Source: Qipengyuania psychrotolerans
GTDB lineage: Bacteria; Pseudomonadota; Alphaproteobacteria; Sphingomonadales; Sphingomonadaceae
Reading direction: 5' to 3'
NCBI RefSeq assembly: GCF_019711355.1
Contig: NZ_CP081297.1
Location: 1,302,001-1,366,000 of the forward strand
Length of the DNA stretch: 64,000 bases
The notes under the pieces are model-generated. The model had not been told where the DNA came from and made no database searches. It saw nothing but the letters and a program-made list of their open reading frames with translations. Made by a program: the position numbers and the translations under genes. This document shows positions 45,642 to 55,422 of this stretch, in pieces (within the stretch, counting starts at the first letter, position 1; every line of letters starts with the position of its first letter).

Positions 45642-46417
45642 GCGAACAATTGGAAACGCTAGACAAAGAGGCGGGTGGTCGAAAGACCGCCCGCCTTTAT
45701 CGCATGGTAATGGACAAGCACGTCTGTCCATACGGCATCAAATCGAAATACCTCCTCGAAAGCGAAGGCTACAAGGTTGAAGACCACCACCTGACCACGC
45801 GTGAGGAAACCGACGCATTCAAGGAACAGCACGGGGTCGCGACCACGCCCCAGACATTCATCGACGGCGTGCGGATTGGCGGTCATGAAGCTTTGCGCAA
45901 GCATTTCGATCGAAAGGTCAAAGACAAGGGCGCAACCAGTTACCAGCCCGTCATTGCGGTGTTCGCAGTCGCGGCTGGCCTGGCATTGTCGCTCAGCACG
46001 TTCGTATACGATACCCCGATCACCGTGCGCGCCGCAGAGTGGTTTATCGCCTTCTCGATGGCGATGCTGGCCATGCTCAAGCTGCAGGATGTCGAGCAGT
46101 TTTCGACGATGTTCGTCGGCTATGACCTGCTGGGCCGCCGGTTCGTGCCCTACGCCTATGCCTACCCGTTTCTGGAAGCACTGACGGCCATCCTGATGGC
46201 CGGGCGCATCTTCCCGGCAGTCTCGGTGCCCATAGCCCTTACCATCGGCACGATTGGCGCGGTCAGCGTGTTTTACGCAGTCTATATCCAGGAGCGCGAG
46301 ATCAAATGCGCCTGTGTCGGCGGCAGCAGCAACGTCCCGCTCGGCTTCGTGTCCCTATCCGAAAATCTCGCGATGATTGGGATGGGTCTTTGGATGTTGC
46401 TTCGGCCCGCACTCTGA
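45638..46417 (+). CDS. Glutaredoxin-MauE/DoxX-like fusion membrane protein
   Basis: The 259-residue protein joins a glutaredoxin domain (about 17-92, CPYG at 30-33, so a single-cysteine active site; the TTPQTF cis-proline segment at 69-74) to a C-terminal membrane domain of four helices (around 103-122, 132-150, 172-190, 195-217). This resembles MauE-type thiol-redox proteins and carries a CxC pair (C224, C226). The architecture suggests electron transfer between the cytoplasm and membrane thiols. Its start overlaps DUF1206 (ATGA), so both are under the stress promoter. The exact partners are unknown. Confidence 0.8.
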   Translation: MSEQLETLDKEAGGRKTARLYRMVMDKHVCPYGIKSKYLLESEGYKVEDHHLTTREETDAFKEQHGVATTPQTFIDGVRIGGHEALRKHFDRKVKDKGATSYQPVIAVFAVAAGLALSLSTFVYDTPITVRAAEWFIAFSMAMLAMLKLQDVEQFSTMFVGYDLLGRRFVPYAYAYPFLEALTAILMAGRIFPAVSVPIALTIGTIGAVSVFYAVYIQEREIKCACVGGSSNVPLGFVSLSENLAMIGMGLWMLLRPAL

Positions 46418-46432
46418 TCCAGACGGTTTAAG

Positions 46433-46891
46433 ATGAAATATTACGAAGATATCGCAGTGGGCGATGCCCGCAGTTTCGGACATTACGAGGTCACCCGCGA
46501 AGAGGTGATGGACTTCGCAAGAAAATACGATCCGCAACCCTTCCACCTCGACGATGACGCTGCGGCCGCAACGCACTTCGGGCGTCTTTCGGCCAGTGGA
46601 TGGCATACTTGTTCGATGACCATGGCGATGATGGTGGAGAACATGCGCAGCGAGAAATCTGCGGGTCTCGGATCGCCGGGGGTGGACCAGTTGCGCTGGA
46701 AAAAGCCGGTCTATCCCGGCGACACTCTCCGCTGCGAAACCGAAATCATCGAAAAACGGCGGAGCGCGTCGCGGCCCGAAATGGGCATCTTCAAGAGCAG
46801 TATCCGCACCTACAACCAGAACGATGAAGTCGTTCTGGAAATGGTCTCCAACGGTTTGATTTCCACGCGCGAACCGGGTGGTTCAGACTAG
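46433..46891 (+). CDS. MaoC family hydratase
   Basis: The 152-residue hot-dog fold protein has the R-specific enoyl-CoA hydratase motif with catalytic D33 and H38 (YDPQPFHLDD) and SGWHTCSM. It probably hydrates trans-2-enoyl-CoA, with related MaoC dehydratases as alternatives. It lies 15 bp after the glutaredoxin-MauE gene and may share its promoter. Its stop is one base from the stop of the convergent lipoprotein gene. Confidence 0.88.
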   Translation: MKYYEDIAVGDARSFGHYEVTREEVMDFARKYDPQPFHLDDDAAAATHFGRLSASGWHTCSMTMAMMVENMRSEKSAGLGSPGVDQLRWKKPVYPGDTLRCETEIIEKRRSASRPEMGIFKSSIRTYNQNDEVVLEMVSNGLISTREPGGSD

Positions 46892-46892
46892 C

Positions 46893-47390
46893 TTACGCGC
46901 CGCATTGCGTGGTCCCGCGGTCCGTGAAGATCGCTCGATCCGCGGCGTCCTTGATGGTCAGGACCGAGGGATAATCCACGGTCTCATCGCCCGATTGAAC
47001 CCCTGCGTCCTCATCCAGTTCAAGCGTCATCGAATATTCCAGCCCGTCGTAGTGAGTGCGAGCGAGATACGGGAGCTCCTTGCTGCCCGCATCCGCGCTT
47101 AGCCGGACCAGCTCGCCCTTGCGCTTGAAATAGGCCGCATCCGCCTGCGCCACGGCTATCGCGATGCCGTCGGCACTTTCCGTTTTCGGAAGGACGCTGC
47201 ATCCTGCCCCAAACATATCCGCCGCCTCGACATCGGCAAAACTTATTGGCTCCGGAACGAACTTATCAGGCGGAGGGGATTGATGCGCCTCGACTTCGGC
47301 GACATCGCGCGCATCAGCCGCAGCTTTCTCTTCAGGTGTCGGACCGCAAGCCGCAAGACCTGCCACGAGGAAAAGAGCCAATCGCCGCAT
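46893..47390 (-). CDS. Small lipoprotein of unknown family
   Basis: The 165-residue protein has a lipoprotein signal peptide ending LAAC (C15), a Glu/Ala-rich linker and a compact domain with two further cysteines (in AGCSV and TQCGA). The family is not recognised. The ATG at 47390 shares one base with the mutL stop (TGATG), supporting this start rather than an in-frame ATG 165 bases upstream inside mutL. Cotranscription with mutL need not mean a shared function. Confidence 0.78.
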   Translation of the reverse strand: MRRLALFLVAGLAACGPTPEEKAAADARDVAEVEAHQSPPPDKFVPEPISFADVEAADMFGAGCSVLPKTESADGIAIAVAQADAAYFKRKGELVRLSADAGSKELPYLARTHYDGLEYSMTLELDEDAGVQSGDETVDYPSVLTIKDAADRAIFTDRGTTQCGA

Positions 47391-49192
47391 CAATGCCTCC
47401 CGAACAATTTTTCGACATCTTCCATCGACAGCTTGACCCATGTCGGGCGGCCATGGTTGCACTGGCCCGACCGAGGCGTGCGCTCCATTTCGCGCAGGAG
47501 CGAATTCATCTCGTCGACCCGCAATGTCCGCCCTGCCCTCACCGAACCGTGGCACGCCATCGTCGCCAGCACGAGATCGAGCTTCTCGCCCAGCAACAAC
47601 GCCTCACCATTGAGCGCGAGGTCGTCGTCGATATCGCGCAGCAGTTTCTCGGGATCAGTGCGCGCAATCGCGTGCGGAAGGCTCCGCACAAGAATGGCCG
47701 ATGGTCCGAATCGCTCAATCGCCAGCCCATGTTTGGCCAAGGCATCCGCGGCACCTTCCAGGCGGTCGCAGGATGTCTCGTCCATCTCCACTACTTCTGG
47801 AATGAGCAGCGCCTGGCTGCGGGCGACCGCCTCTTCTGCTCCGGCACTGCGCAGCCGTTCGAGGACGAGGCGCTCGTGCGCTGCGTGCTGGTCGACGAGT
47901 ACCAGCCCGTCCTTGGCTTCGGCGACAATGTAGGTGTTGGCGACCTGTCCCCGAGCGATACCAAGGGGATAATCCTGATCGTAAGCGGAAGCCGGGGCAG
48001 CTTCCTCGGCGCGGCCGCGCGGTTCTGCCATTACGCCTGCATCAGGTCCGCGCCAGGCCTGTCCGGCATCGGCTACGCCCTGGGCCGGTGATGACCAGTC
48101 CCTGCCTTCAAAGATGGACCGCAGTGCCGGCGATGGCTCGCCGCGTACCGGCTCTGCCTGCCAGCGCGACATGGCACCCGCATCGGGCGATTGCGCGCTG
48201 CGCTTGTCGCCGATGGACAACGCCTGCCGCAGGCCGGAAACGATGAATCCGCGAACCGCCTGGGAATCGCGAAAGCGCACTTCTGTCTTGGCGGGATGGA
48301 CGTTCACGTCGACTTCTTCCGGCGGAAGGTCGAGGAACAGCGCGAGTACTGCATGGCGATCGCGCGCCAGCATATCCGCATAGGCACCGCGCACAGCGCC
48401 GGTCAGCAGGCGGTCTTTGACTGGCCTCCCGTTCACGAACAGATATTGATGGTCGGCAATTCCGCGGTTGTAGGTCGGCAATCCGGCGATCCCGGTCAGC
48501 CGCATTGTCCCGCGCTCCAGATCGATCGGGACACCGTTGTCCTTCAATTCGCGCGCGACCACCTGAGCGACCCGGTTCACGAGCCCTTCTTCACCTTGAA
48601 GGCCAAGGATGCGCCGTTCGCCATGATCCAGCGTCATGGCCACGTCAGGGCGCGCCATCGCCAAGCGTTTCACCACGTCGAGACATGCAGCGTATTCACT
48701 GCGCGCGGTGCGCAGGAACTTGCGCCGGGCAGGGATTTTCGCGAACAGGTTTTCGACTCGGACGCGGGTACCGGGCGGAAGTGCCGCGGGGCCTTCCGAG
48801 AGGAGCTGGCCGTGATCGACGATGCGCTTCCAGCCTTGCTCCGCACCGTGCGCGCGGCTTTCCATGGTGAAGCGCGCGACGCTTGCGATACTGGGCAAAG
48901 CCTCGCCGCGAAAACCAAGTGTCGCGACCTGTTCGATAGCTTCATCGGGAAGTTTCGATGTCGCATGACGTTCAAGCGCCAGCGCCATTTCGTCGGGTGT
49001 CATTCCGCAGCCGTCATCGGTCACCTCGAGACTCGTCAGGCCGCCCTCGACCAGCTTTACCGCGATGCGAGATGCATCCGCATCGATGGCGTTTTCGACC
49101 AGTTCCTTGAGCGCCGACGAAGGACGTTCAACGACCTCACCAGCAGCGATACGATTGACCAGATTGTCGGGTAGGCGGCGAATGATTGGCAT
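47390..49192 (-). CDS. mutL: DNA mismatch repair endonuclease MutL
   Basis: The 600-residue protein has an N-terminal GHKL ATPase (ELVENAIDADAS, DDGCGM, GFRGEALPSIASV), a variable Pro/Ala-rich linker (about 330-400) and a C-terminal dimerisation domain with the endonuclease motif DQHAAHERLVLE, matching DQHA(X)2E(X)4E. It is therefore a nicking MutL, as expected in bacteria without MutH. The gene starts 194 bp from mreB, divergently. Confidence 0.95.
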   Translation of the reverse strand: MPIIRRLPDNLVNRIAAGEVVERPSSALKELVENAIDADASRIAVKLVEGGLTSLEVTDDGCGMTPDEMALALERHATSKLPDEAIEQVATLGFRGEALPSIASVARFTMESRAHGAEQGWKRIVDHGQLLSEGPAALPPGTRVRVENLFAKIPARRKFLRTARSEYAACLDVVKRLAMARPDVAMTLDHGERRILGLQGEEGLVNRVAQVVARELKDNGVPIDLERGTMRLTGIAGLPTYNRGIADHQYLFVNGRPVKDRLLTGAVRGAYADMLARDRHAVLALFLDLPPEEVDVNVHPAKTEVRFRDSQAVRGFIVSGLRQALSIGDKRSAQSPDAGAMSRWQAEPVRGEPSPALRSIFEGRDWSSPAQGVADAGQAWRGPDAGVMAEPRGRAEEAAPASAYDQDYPLGIARGQVANTYIVAEAKDGLVLVDQHAAHERLVLERLRSAGAEEAVARSQALLIPEVVEMDETSCDRLEGAADALAKHGLAIERFGPSAILVRSLPHAIARTDPEKLLRDIDDDLALNGEALLLGEKLDLVLATMACHGSVRAGRTLRVDEMNSLLREMERTPRSGQCNHGRPTWVKLSMEDVEKLFGRH

Positions 49193-49243
49193 GCAAATCG
49201 CAGTCTAGCGATGAAATGCCGGAAAACCGAGACGGTGCGTGTT

Positions 49244-49249
49244 TATAAT
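49244..49249 (+). promoter_or_regulatory. Candidate -10 element of the mre operon
   Basis: A perfect TATAAT lies 137 bp upstream of the mreB ATG in the mutL-mreB gap. No good -35 is visible at 16-18 bp, so activation or an extended leader is possible. Nothing else is recognised in this 194-bp gap. Confidence 0.4.
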
Positions 49250-49299
49250 CCCCGTCGAAGACTCGGATATTTTTGGCATTCGGTGCGTAATATCGCTAA

Positions 49300-50430
<1,131 letters not shown>

Positions 50431-50444
50431 GGAAGACGTAGGAT

Positions 50445-51335
50445 ATGGCGCCGAGCGGCACACGGCGCTCGAGCTATTCGAGGCGGGCGCAGTACAACAT
50501 TTTTACCGGCTATATCATTGCCGGGGTCGGCGCCCTTATCGGCGCGATCCTGCTTGGTGTGTCGTTCTTCCAGCCCAGCTTTTTCGGTGGCCCTCGCAGT
50601 GCCGCTCAAGATGCTGTCACGCCGGCGACCGAGACAGCTGCCACGGTTCGTTCCGGCAGCAAGTCACTTTGGGATTCCGTCAGCGGGTATTACCGTGCCG
50701 GATCGAAGAACGCGGAACTCAAGCGAGAGATGGAGCTCGCGCGCATCCGGCTCGAAGAAGCCAAGGCCGTGCGTCAGGAAAACGTCCGGTTGAAAGGCCT
50801 GCTCAAGTTGCAGGACAAGGAACGGAAGCCCGTTGCAGTCGGAAGGCTGGTAGGCTCCAGTTCCACGAGCACTCGCCGCTTCGCCTATCTTGGCGCAGGT
50901 AGCGACGACGGGATCGAGGTTGGTATGCCGGTTCGCTCGCCCCGCGGTGTGGTCGGCCGGATACTCGAGACGGGCGACAGCTCCTCCCGCGTCTTGCTGC
51001 TGACAGATAGCGAAAGCGTGTTGCCTGTTCGGCGCGCAGGCGATGAAGTGGTCGCCTTTGCCGAAGGGCGCGGCGACAGCCTGCTGCGTATCAAACTGAT
51101 CAATCTGGGTATCAACCCGCTCAAGGTAGGCGATTTGTTCGTCACCTCCGGTGCAGGCGGTTATTATCCACCAGGGATTGCCGTCGCGATTGTGACCGAA
51201 CTTGCCGATGACGGCGGACTCGCACGGATCGTGAGCGATCCTGCAGCTACCGACTTCGTTGCAGTCGAACCGATCTTCGAACCGGAGGCGGCGCTTGGCG
51301 CGTCCACTCCGATCGAAGAGGAGTTGACCGACTGA
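50445..51335 (+). CDS. mreC: Rod shape-determining protein MreC
   Basis: The 296-residue protein has one N-terminal membrane anchor (about 20-45), a coiled coil (about 85-120, rich in Lys/Glu/Leu) and the periplasmic two-barrel domain (LVGSSSTSTRR, PVRSPRGVVGRI, VTSGAGGYYPPGI). MreC links MreB filaments to PBP2 (mrdA). The acidic tail is short. Its stop shares a base with the mreD start (TGATG). Confidence 0.92.
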   Translation: MAPSGTRRSSYSRRAQYNIFTGYIIAGVGALIGAILLGVSFFQPSFFGGPRSAAQDAVTPATETAATVRSGSKSLWDSVSGYYRAGSKNAELKREMELARIRLEEAKAVRQENVRLKGLLKLQDKERKPVAVGRLVGSSSTSTRRFAYLGAGSDDGIEVGMPVRSPRGVVGRILETGDSSSRVLLLTDSESVLPVRRAGDEVVAFAEGRGDSLLRIKLINLGINPLKVGDLFVTSGAGGYYPPGIAVAIVTELADDGGLARIVSDPAATDFVAVEPIFEPEAALGASTPIEEELTD

Positions 51336-51886
51336 TGGAGCGGATGGAGCCGCGTGCCCGCAGCGATGCCTATGGCAGCCGAATAAACCGCTCGCATTCA
51401 CCGCTGATCGCAAATGTTATTCCCTGGATTTCGATCCTGCTCGGATCGCTCCTTCCCATATTCGCCATCGCTGCAGCACTACCAATGGTGCCGCCGCTCG
51501 GATTTCTGGCATTGCTCGGCTGGCGCTTGGTTCGTCCAGGCCTCCTACCTGTATGGGCTGGCTTCCCCTTGGGTTTATTCGATGACCTTTTCAGCGGGCA
51601 ACCTTTCGGGTTCGCTATCCTGTTCTGGTCCGCTTCGCTGCTTGCGATCGAGTTCGTGGAACTGCGCTGGCCCTGGCGCGGGTTCTGGCAGGATTGGTTC
51701 ACCGCCAGTTTACTGGTAAGCTTGTACTTGATTACCGGTTGGCTTCTTTCAGGCGCGAGCCCGACGTTGCCCTCCTTAATTGCATTGATACCGCAACTCT
51801 TGTTCTCGATTCTCGCCTTTCCCATCATCGCCCGCGTCATTGCGCGGCTCGACCGGCTGCGACTGATGCGTTGGAAGCGTCTGTAA
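51335..51886 (+). CDS. mreD: Rod shape-determining protein MreD
   Basis: The 183-residue protein has about five membrane helices after a short basic N-terminus, with the PVWAGFPLGLFDDLFSG-like central loop (residues about 71-90, DD and GQPFG) characteristic of MreD. It is an inner-membrane partner of MreC in the elongasome. It overlaps mrdA by one base (TAATG), which fixes the mrdA start. Confidence 0.88.
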   Translation: MERMEPRARSDAYGSRINRSHSPLIANVIPWISILLGSLLPIFAIAAALPMVPPLGFLALLGWRLVRPGLLPVWAGFPLGLFDDLFSGQPFGFAILFWSASLLAIEFVELRWPWRGFWQDWFTASLLVSLYLITGWLLSGASPTLPSLIALIPQLLFSILAFPIIARVIARLDRLRLMRWKRL

Positions 51887-54018
51887 TGGGCATGTTTTCG
51901 AGTCGGAAACGGCGGGTCGGAAAGCCCCGTGACCTGGTTAGCCAGACCACGCTCGACAACGCTTTCGACCGGCGTTCATTTGTCATTGCTGCCGGGATGG
52001 GCGGCCTGGGGACGATCCTTGCTGCTCGCATGGCTTATATTGCCATCGCCGAAAACGAGCGCTGGGTGCTCGAATCCGAAAGCAACCGCGTCAATCTCTC
52101 GCTAATCCCTCCGCGCCGCGGGTGGATTCTGGACCGCAATGGCGCGCCGCTTGCCTCGAACCGAGCCGACTTTCGCGTGGATGTCATTCCCGACCGGATG
52201 AAGGACCCCGAAAAGACCGTCGAAGCGCTTGCCAAGATACTCGATCTCGAAGCCACAACGGTCGCCGATATTACGAAACGGATCGACGATGCGCGCGGGT
52301 TTCAGCCGGTCGAGATCGCTACTGGTCTCGATTACGATCAGTTTGCCGCGATCAGCGTACGCTTGCCGGATCTGCCGGGCGTCGTGCCGCAGCGTGGTTT
52401 CTCAAGGTACTATCAAACCGGACCCAGCGTCGGTCACCTGATCGGCTATGTCGGACCCGCTTCGGCAGAAGAATACGAAGAGAATCCCGACCCTATCCTG
52501 ATTACTCCGGGCTACAAGATCGGGAAGGACGCGCTGGAGAAGCAGTTCGAACAGGATTTGCGCGGGGAACCTGGGGCGCGGCGTGTTGAAGTCACCGCAT
52601 CGGGGCGCATCGTGCGCGATCTCGAGACCCGCGAAGATGTTCAGGGCGATCCGGTCCGCCTCACGATCGACGGTCCGCTCCAGGACTACGCAGCCCGGCG
52701 TATCGGCCTTGAAAGCGGGTCATGCGTGGTGATGGACTGCGAAACTGGCGATTTGCTGTGCATGGCCTCGATGCCGAGCTTCGATCCGAACAGCTTTTCT
52801 GCCGGTATTGGCCGTGTGGAATACTCCATGCTGCGCGACGACGAACGTGTGCCCTTGCGCAACAAGGTTCTGAAGGGCCTTTACCCGCCAGGCTCCACCA
52901 TAAAACCAATGCATTGCATGGCCTTCCTCGATGCCGGGGTGAAGCCGGAAGAAGCCATCATGTGCAATGGTGGCCGCCGGATCGGCAACCGGTTCTTCAA
53001 TTGCTGGAGCAATCACGGCCGGGTCGATATGGCCAAGGCGATCTACCAGAGCTGCGACAGCTATTTCTACCACTTCGCCCAGCAGATCGGCTTCGCGAAA
53101 GTGGCGGAATGGGCCAAGAAAATGGGCCTTGGCGAAGAGTTCGATCTTCCCGTCACCAGCCAGTTTTACGGCACCGTCCCCTCCCCCGCTTGGAAAGAAC
53201 GCAAGTTCGAGCGTGAATGGCAGCCCTACGACACGGTGAACTCGTCGATTGGCCAGGGCTACTACCTTACCAATCCGCTGCAATTGGCCGTGATGTCTGC
53301 CCGCCTTGCGACCGGCAACCGGGTAATGCCGAGGCTGCGCCTCACCGACAAGAAACCCCAGTTCGAGCATTTCGATTTTAGCCCGGAAGAGATCGGCTAT
53401 GTCCGTCAGGCCATGAGCGACGTGGTCAACGGGCCCGGCACTGCGGGACGCGCGCGTCTCCCGATCGATGATGTTCTGATGGCCGGCAAGACCGGTACGG
53501 CTCAGGTCGTCTCGCTCAGCGTTTCGAACGGCAAGACCGGGCCTTGGAAATACCGCGACCACGGATTGTTCATTTTCTTCGCCCCGTTCGACAAGCCGAA
53601 ATATGCGGGCGCAGTCGTCATCGAGCATGGCGGCGGTTCTGGTTCGGCCTATCCAATCGCGCGCGACGTGATGACCTATCTGTTTGATCCTGCAAAAGGC
53701 ATCGAGGCACTCAGCGCGCTCGAAAAGCAATGGGGCGGAACGGCGCAGCAAAGGCTCGACCAGAAATATCGCGCCTACGCAGCGGCCAATGGGGAAGCTG
53801 TGCCCCCAGTTCCTTCCCGCGACGAGGATATCTTCGACCGGGTCGAGGCAGAAGCCCGTGTGGCAGCGCGTCAGACGGAACAGCTCGCCGAAGAAACCAT
53901 CCAGCCCCGTGTCGATACGCGAACAGCAGCTGAAGTCCGCGAAGCGTCACAGCCGCCGCAGGCAACAGCGACCAGTCCGGCTGCTCCAGAACCTACCCCC
54001 ACACCGGGCACCGAATGA
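51886..54018 (+). CDS. mrdA: Penicillin-binding protein 2 (MrdA)
   Basis: The 710-residue transpeptidase drives lateral wall elongation with RodA. After a cytoplasmic N-terminus there is one membrane anchor (about 28-47), a pedestal domain with RRGWILDRNGAPLASN, and the transpeptidase domain with the nucleophile S337-T-I-K340, the second motif S389-C-D391 and K535-T-G. The C-terminal tail of about 75 residues is rich in Ala, Pro and Glu and is longer than in E. coli. The ATG at 51886 overlaps the mreD stop by one base. A longer ORF reading to 51694 would lie inside mreD. Confidence 0.94.
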   Translation: MGMFSSRKRRVGKPRDLVSQTTLDNAFDRRSFVIAAGMGGLGTILAARMAYIAIAENERWVLESESNRVNLSLIPPRRGWILDRNGAPLASNRADFRVDVIPDRMKDPEKTVEALAKILDLEATTVADITKRIDDARGFQPVEIATGLDYDQFAAISVRLPDLPGVVPQRGFSRYYQTGPSVGHLIGYVGPASAEEYEENPDPILITPGYKIGKDALEKQFEQDLRGEPGARRVEVTASGRIVRDLETREDVQGDPVRLTIDGPLQDYAARRIGLESGSCVVMDCETGDLLCMASMPSFDPNSFSAGIGRVEYSMLRDDERVPLRNKVLKGLYPPGSTIKPMHCMAFLDAGVKPEEAIMCNGGRRIGNRFFNCWSNHGRVDMAKAIYQSCDSYFYHFAQQIGFAKVAEWAKKMGLGEEFDLPVTSQFYGTVPSPAWKERKFEREWQPYDTVNSSIGQGYYLTNPLQLAVMSARLATGNRVMPRLRLTDKKPQFEHFDFSPEEIGYVRQAMSDVVNGPGTAGRARLPIDDVLMAGKTGTAQVVSLSVSNGKTGPWKYRDHGLFIFFAPFDKPKYAGAVVIEHGGGSGSAYPIARDVMTYLFDPAKGIEALSALEKQWGGTAQQRLDQKYRAYAAANGEAVPPVPSRDEDIFDRVEAEARVAARQTEQLAEETIQPRVDTRTAAEVREASQPPQATATSPAAPEPTPTPGTE

Positions 54019-55133
54019 ACGGTATCGTCCCTGCCCCGGTCGCACGCCAGCCATGGATGATGCTGTTCCCGTTGTTTGCCTTGATCGGCTTCGGCGCGCT
54101 TGTGCTGACATCGGCGGCGGGCGGGGATTTCTCGCGTTATGCTGAATCGCATCTGGTGCGGTTCGGCATTTTCCTAATCGCTGCGATCGTGATTTCTCGG
54201 ATGTCCAAGGACCTCGTGAAGTTCTTCGCCTATCCCGGCTACATCATCGTTCTGTTGCTCCTCATGGCAGTCGAGATTGTCGGAACGCTTGGCGGCGGCA
54301 GCCAGCGCTGGCTCGAAGTGGGTCCAATCCGGATACAGCCCTCGGAATTGATGAAACCGGCGGTCGTCGTGGCGCTGGCTCGCTTCTACGATACCCTTCC
54401 TGTCGGCATGGTGCCGACATGGCGCGCATTGATCCCGGCCGGAGCGATCATCGCTCTGCCGATGGCGTTTGTCCTGCTTCAGCCTGATCTCGGCACTTCC
54501 CTGGCGATCGCGTTCGGCGGCGGGCTGGTGATGTTCTTTGCAGGCCTCCCGCTTCGCTGGTTCGTTGGCACCATAGCGGCTGGCATTGCCGCCATTCCGC
54601 TCGCTTTCTTCTTTGCATTGCAGCCTTACCAGCAGGACCGTGTCACCACCTTCCTCGATCCGGAAAGTGATCCGCTCGGAGAGGGTTACCAGATCACGCA
54701 ATCGAAGATTGCGATTGGTTCTGGCGGACTGTTTGGCAAGGGTTTCAACGAAGGTTCGCAGAGCCATCTCAATTACTTGCCCGAACCGCACACGGACTTC
54801 GTTTTTGCCACTATGGCCGAAGAATGGGGATTCGCAGGCGGCCTGTTCGTTCTCGGTGCCTTCGCGATGATCCTGGGATGGGGTTTCAAGGTATCACATG
54901 GCAGCGCGGAGCGGTTTGGCAAACTACTCGCCGCAGGCATGACCGCCACAATCTTCTTCTACGTTTCCATCAATTTGATGATGGTGATGGGCCTTGCACC
55001 AGTCGTTGGTATCCCGCTGCCTTTCGTCAGTCACGGCGGCAGTTCAATGATGACGAATATGATCTGCATCGGGATCCTGATGATGGTGCACCGATGGAAC
55101 CTCAAGGCGCCGAAACGCGGCCTGATGAGCTGA
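54015..55133 (+). CDS. rodA: Rod shape-determining protein RodA (SEDS glycosyltransferase)
   Basis: The 372-residue protein has about ten membrane helices and the SEDS family motifs, including GGSQRWLEVGPIRIQPSELMKP (residues about 95-116, with W, P and E conserved), LLQPDLGTS and the closing SHGGSSM. RodA polymerises glycan strands and pairs with PBP2 (mrdA). The ATGA overlap with mrdA gives coupled synthesis. It ends the operon. Confidence 0.95.
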   Translation: MNGIVPAPVARQPWMMLFPLFALIGFGALVLTSAAGGDFSRYAESHLVRFGIFLIAAIVISRMSKDLVKFFAYPGYIIVLLLLMAVEIVGTLGGGSQRWLEVGPIRIQPSELMKPAVVVALARFYDTLPVGMVPTWRALIPAGAIIALPMAFVLLQPDLGTSLAIAFGGGLVMFFAGLPLRWFVGTIAAGIAAIPLAFFFALQPYQQDRVTTFLDPESDPLGEGYQITQSKIAIGSGGLFGKGFNEGSQSHLNYLPEPHTDFVFATMAEEWGFAGGLFVLGAFAMILGWGFKVSHGSAERFGKLLAAGMTATIFFYVSINLMMVMGLAPVVGIPLPFVSHGGSSMMTNMICIGILMMVHRWNLKAPKRGLMS

Positions 55134-55239
55134 CGGCGAATTAGGCCTTTTAATCCGAACGACAGCCGCTATATGAGCGCCTCCCCCGAGTCGGGGGCCG
55201 CCCGAACCACCGGGCCGGAGCACGGTAGAACGTGAGTGT

Positions 55240-55315
55240 GGACCCTTAGCTCAGTTGGTAGAGCGTCTGACTCTTAATCAGAATGTCGTTGGTTCGAACC
55301 CAACAGGGTCCACCA
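55240..55315 (+). tRNA. tRNA-Lys (CTT)
   Basis: The 76-nt cloverleaf has the acceptor stem GGACCCT/AGGGTCC, D-arm GCTC-AGTTGGTA-GAGC, anticodon stem TCTGA/TCAGA with loop CTCTTAA, and T-arm with GGTTCGAACCC. The anticodon is CTT at 55273-55275, reading AAG (Lys). The CCA end is encoded (55313-55315). A GCTATATG element near 55172 may be its -10. Confidence 0.97.
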
Positions 55316-55390
55316 TTTCCTATCTTTCCAGGAATGGTCTGTTTCTTCGCTACAAGGACGCGTCATGCTTCGGTGTGATCTGTGTCTTGG

Positions 55391-55412
55391 CTATCACATT
55401 ATGATGTGATAG
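55391..55412. promoter_or_regulatory. Perfect 22-bp palindrome overlapping the ribBX ribosome binding site
   Basis: CTATCACAT (55391-55399) and ATGTGATAG (55404-55412) are exact reverse complements, separated by TATG. The right end overlaps the AGAGG ribosome binding site (55411-55415) of the downstream gene at 55423. An additional half-site TGTGATC lies at 55374-55380. It could be a DNA operator for the gene's own helix-turn-helix or an RNA hairpin masking the ribosome binding site. Confidence 0.65.
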
Positions 55413-55422
55413 AGGCTCCGCC

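Noticed and set aside
55180..55198. CCCCCGAGTCGGGGG hairpin between rodA and the tRNA.
   Set aside because: No T-run follows and the position is consistent with a processing or leader feature of the tRNA transcript, so no terminator was called.
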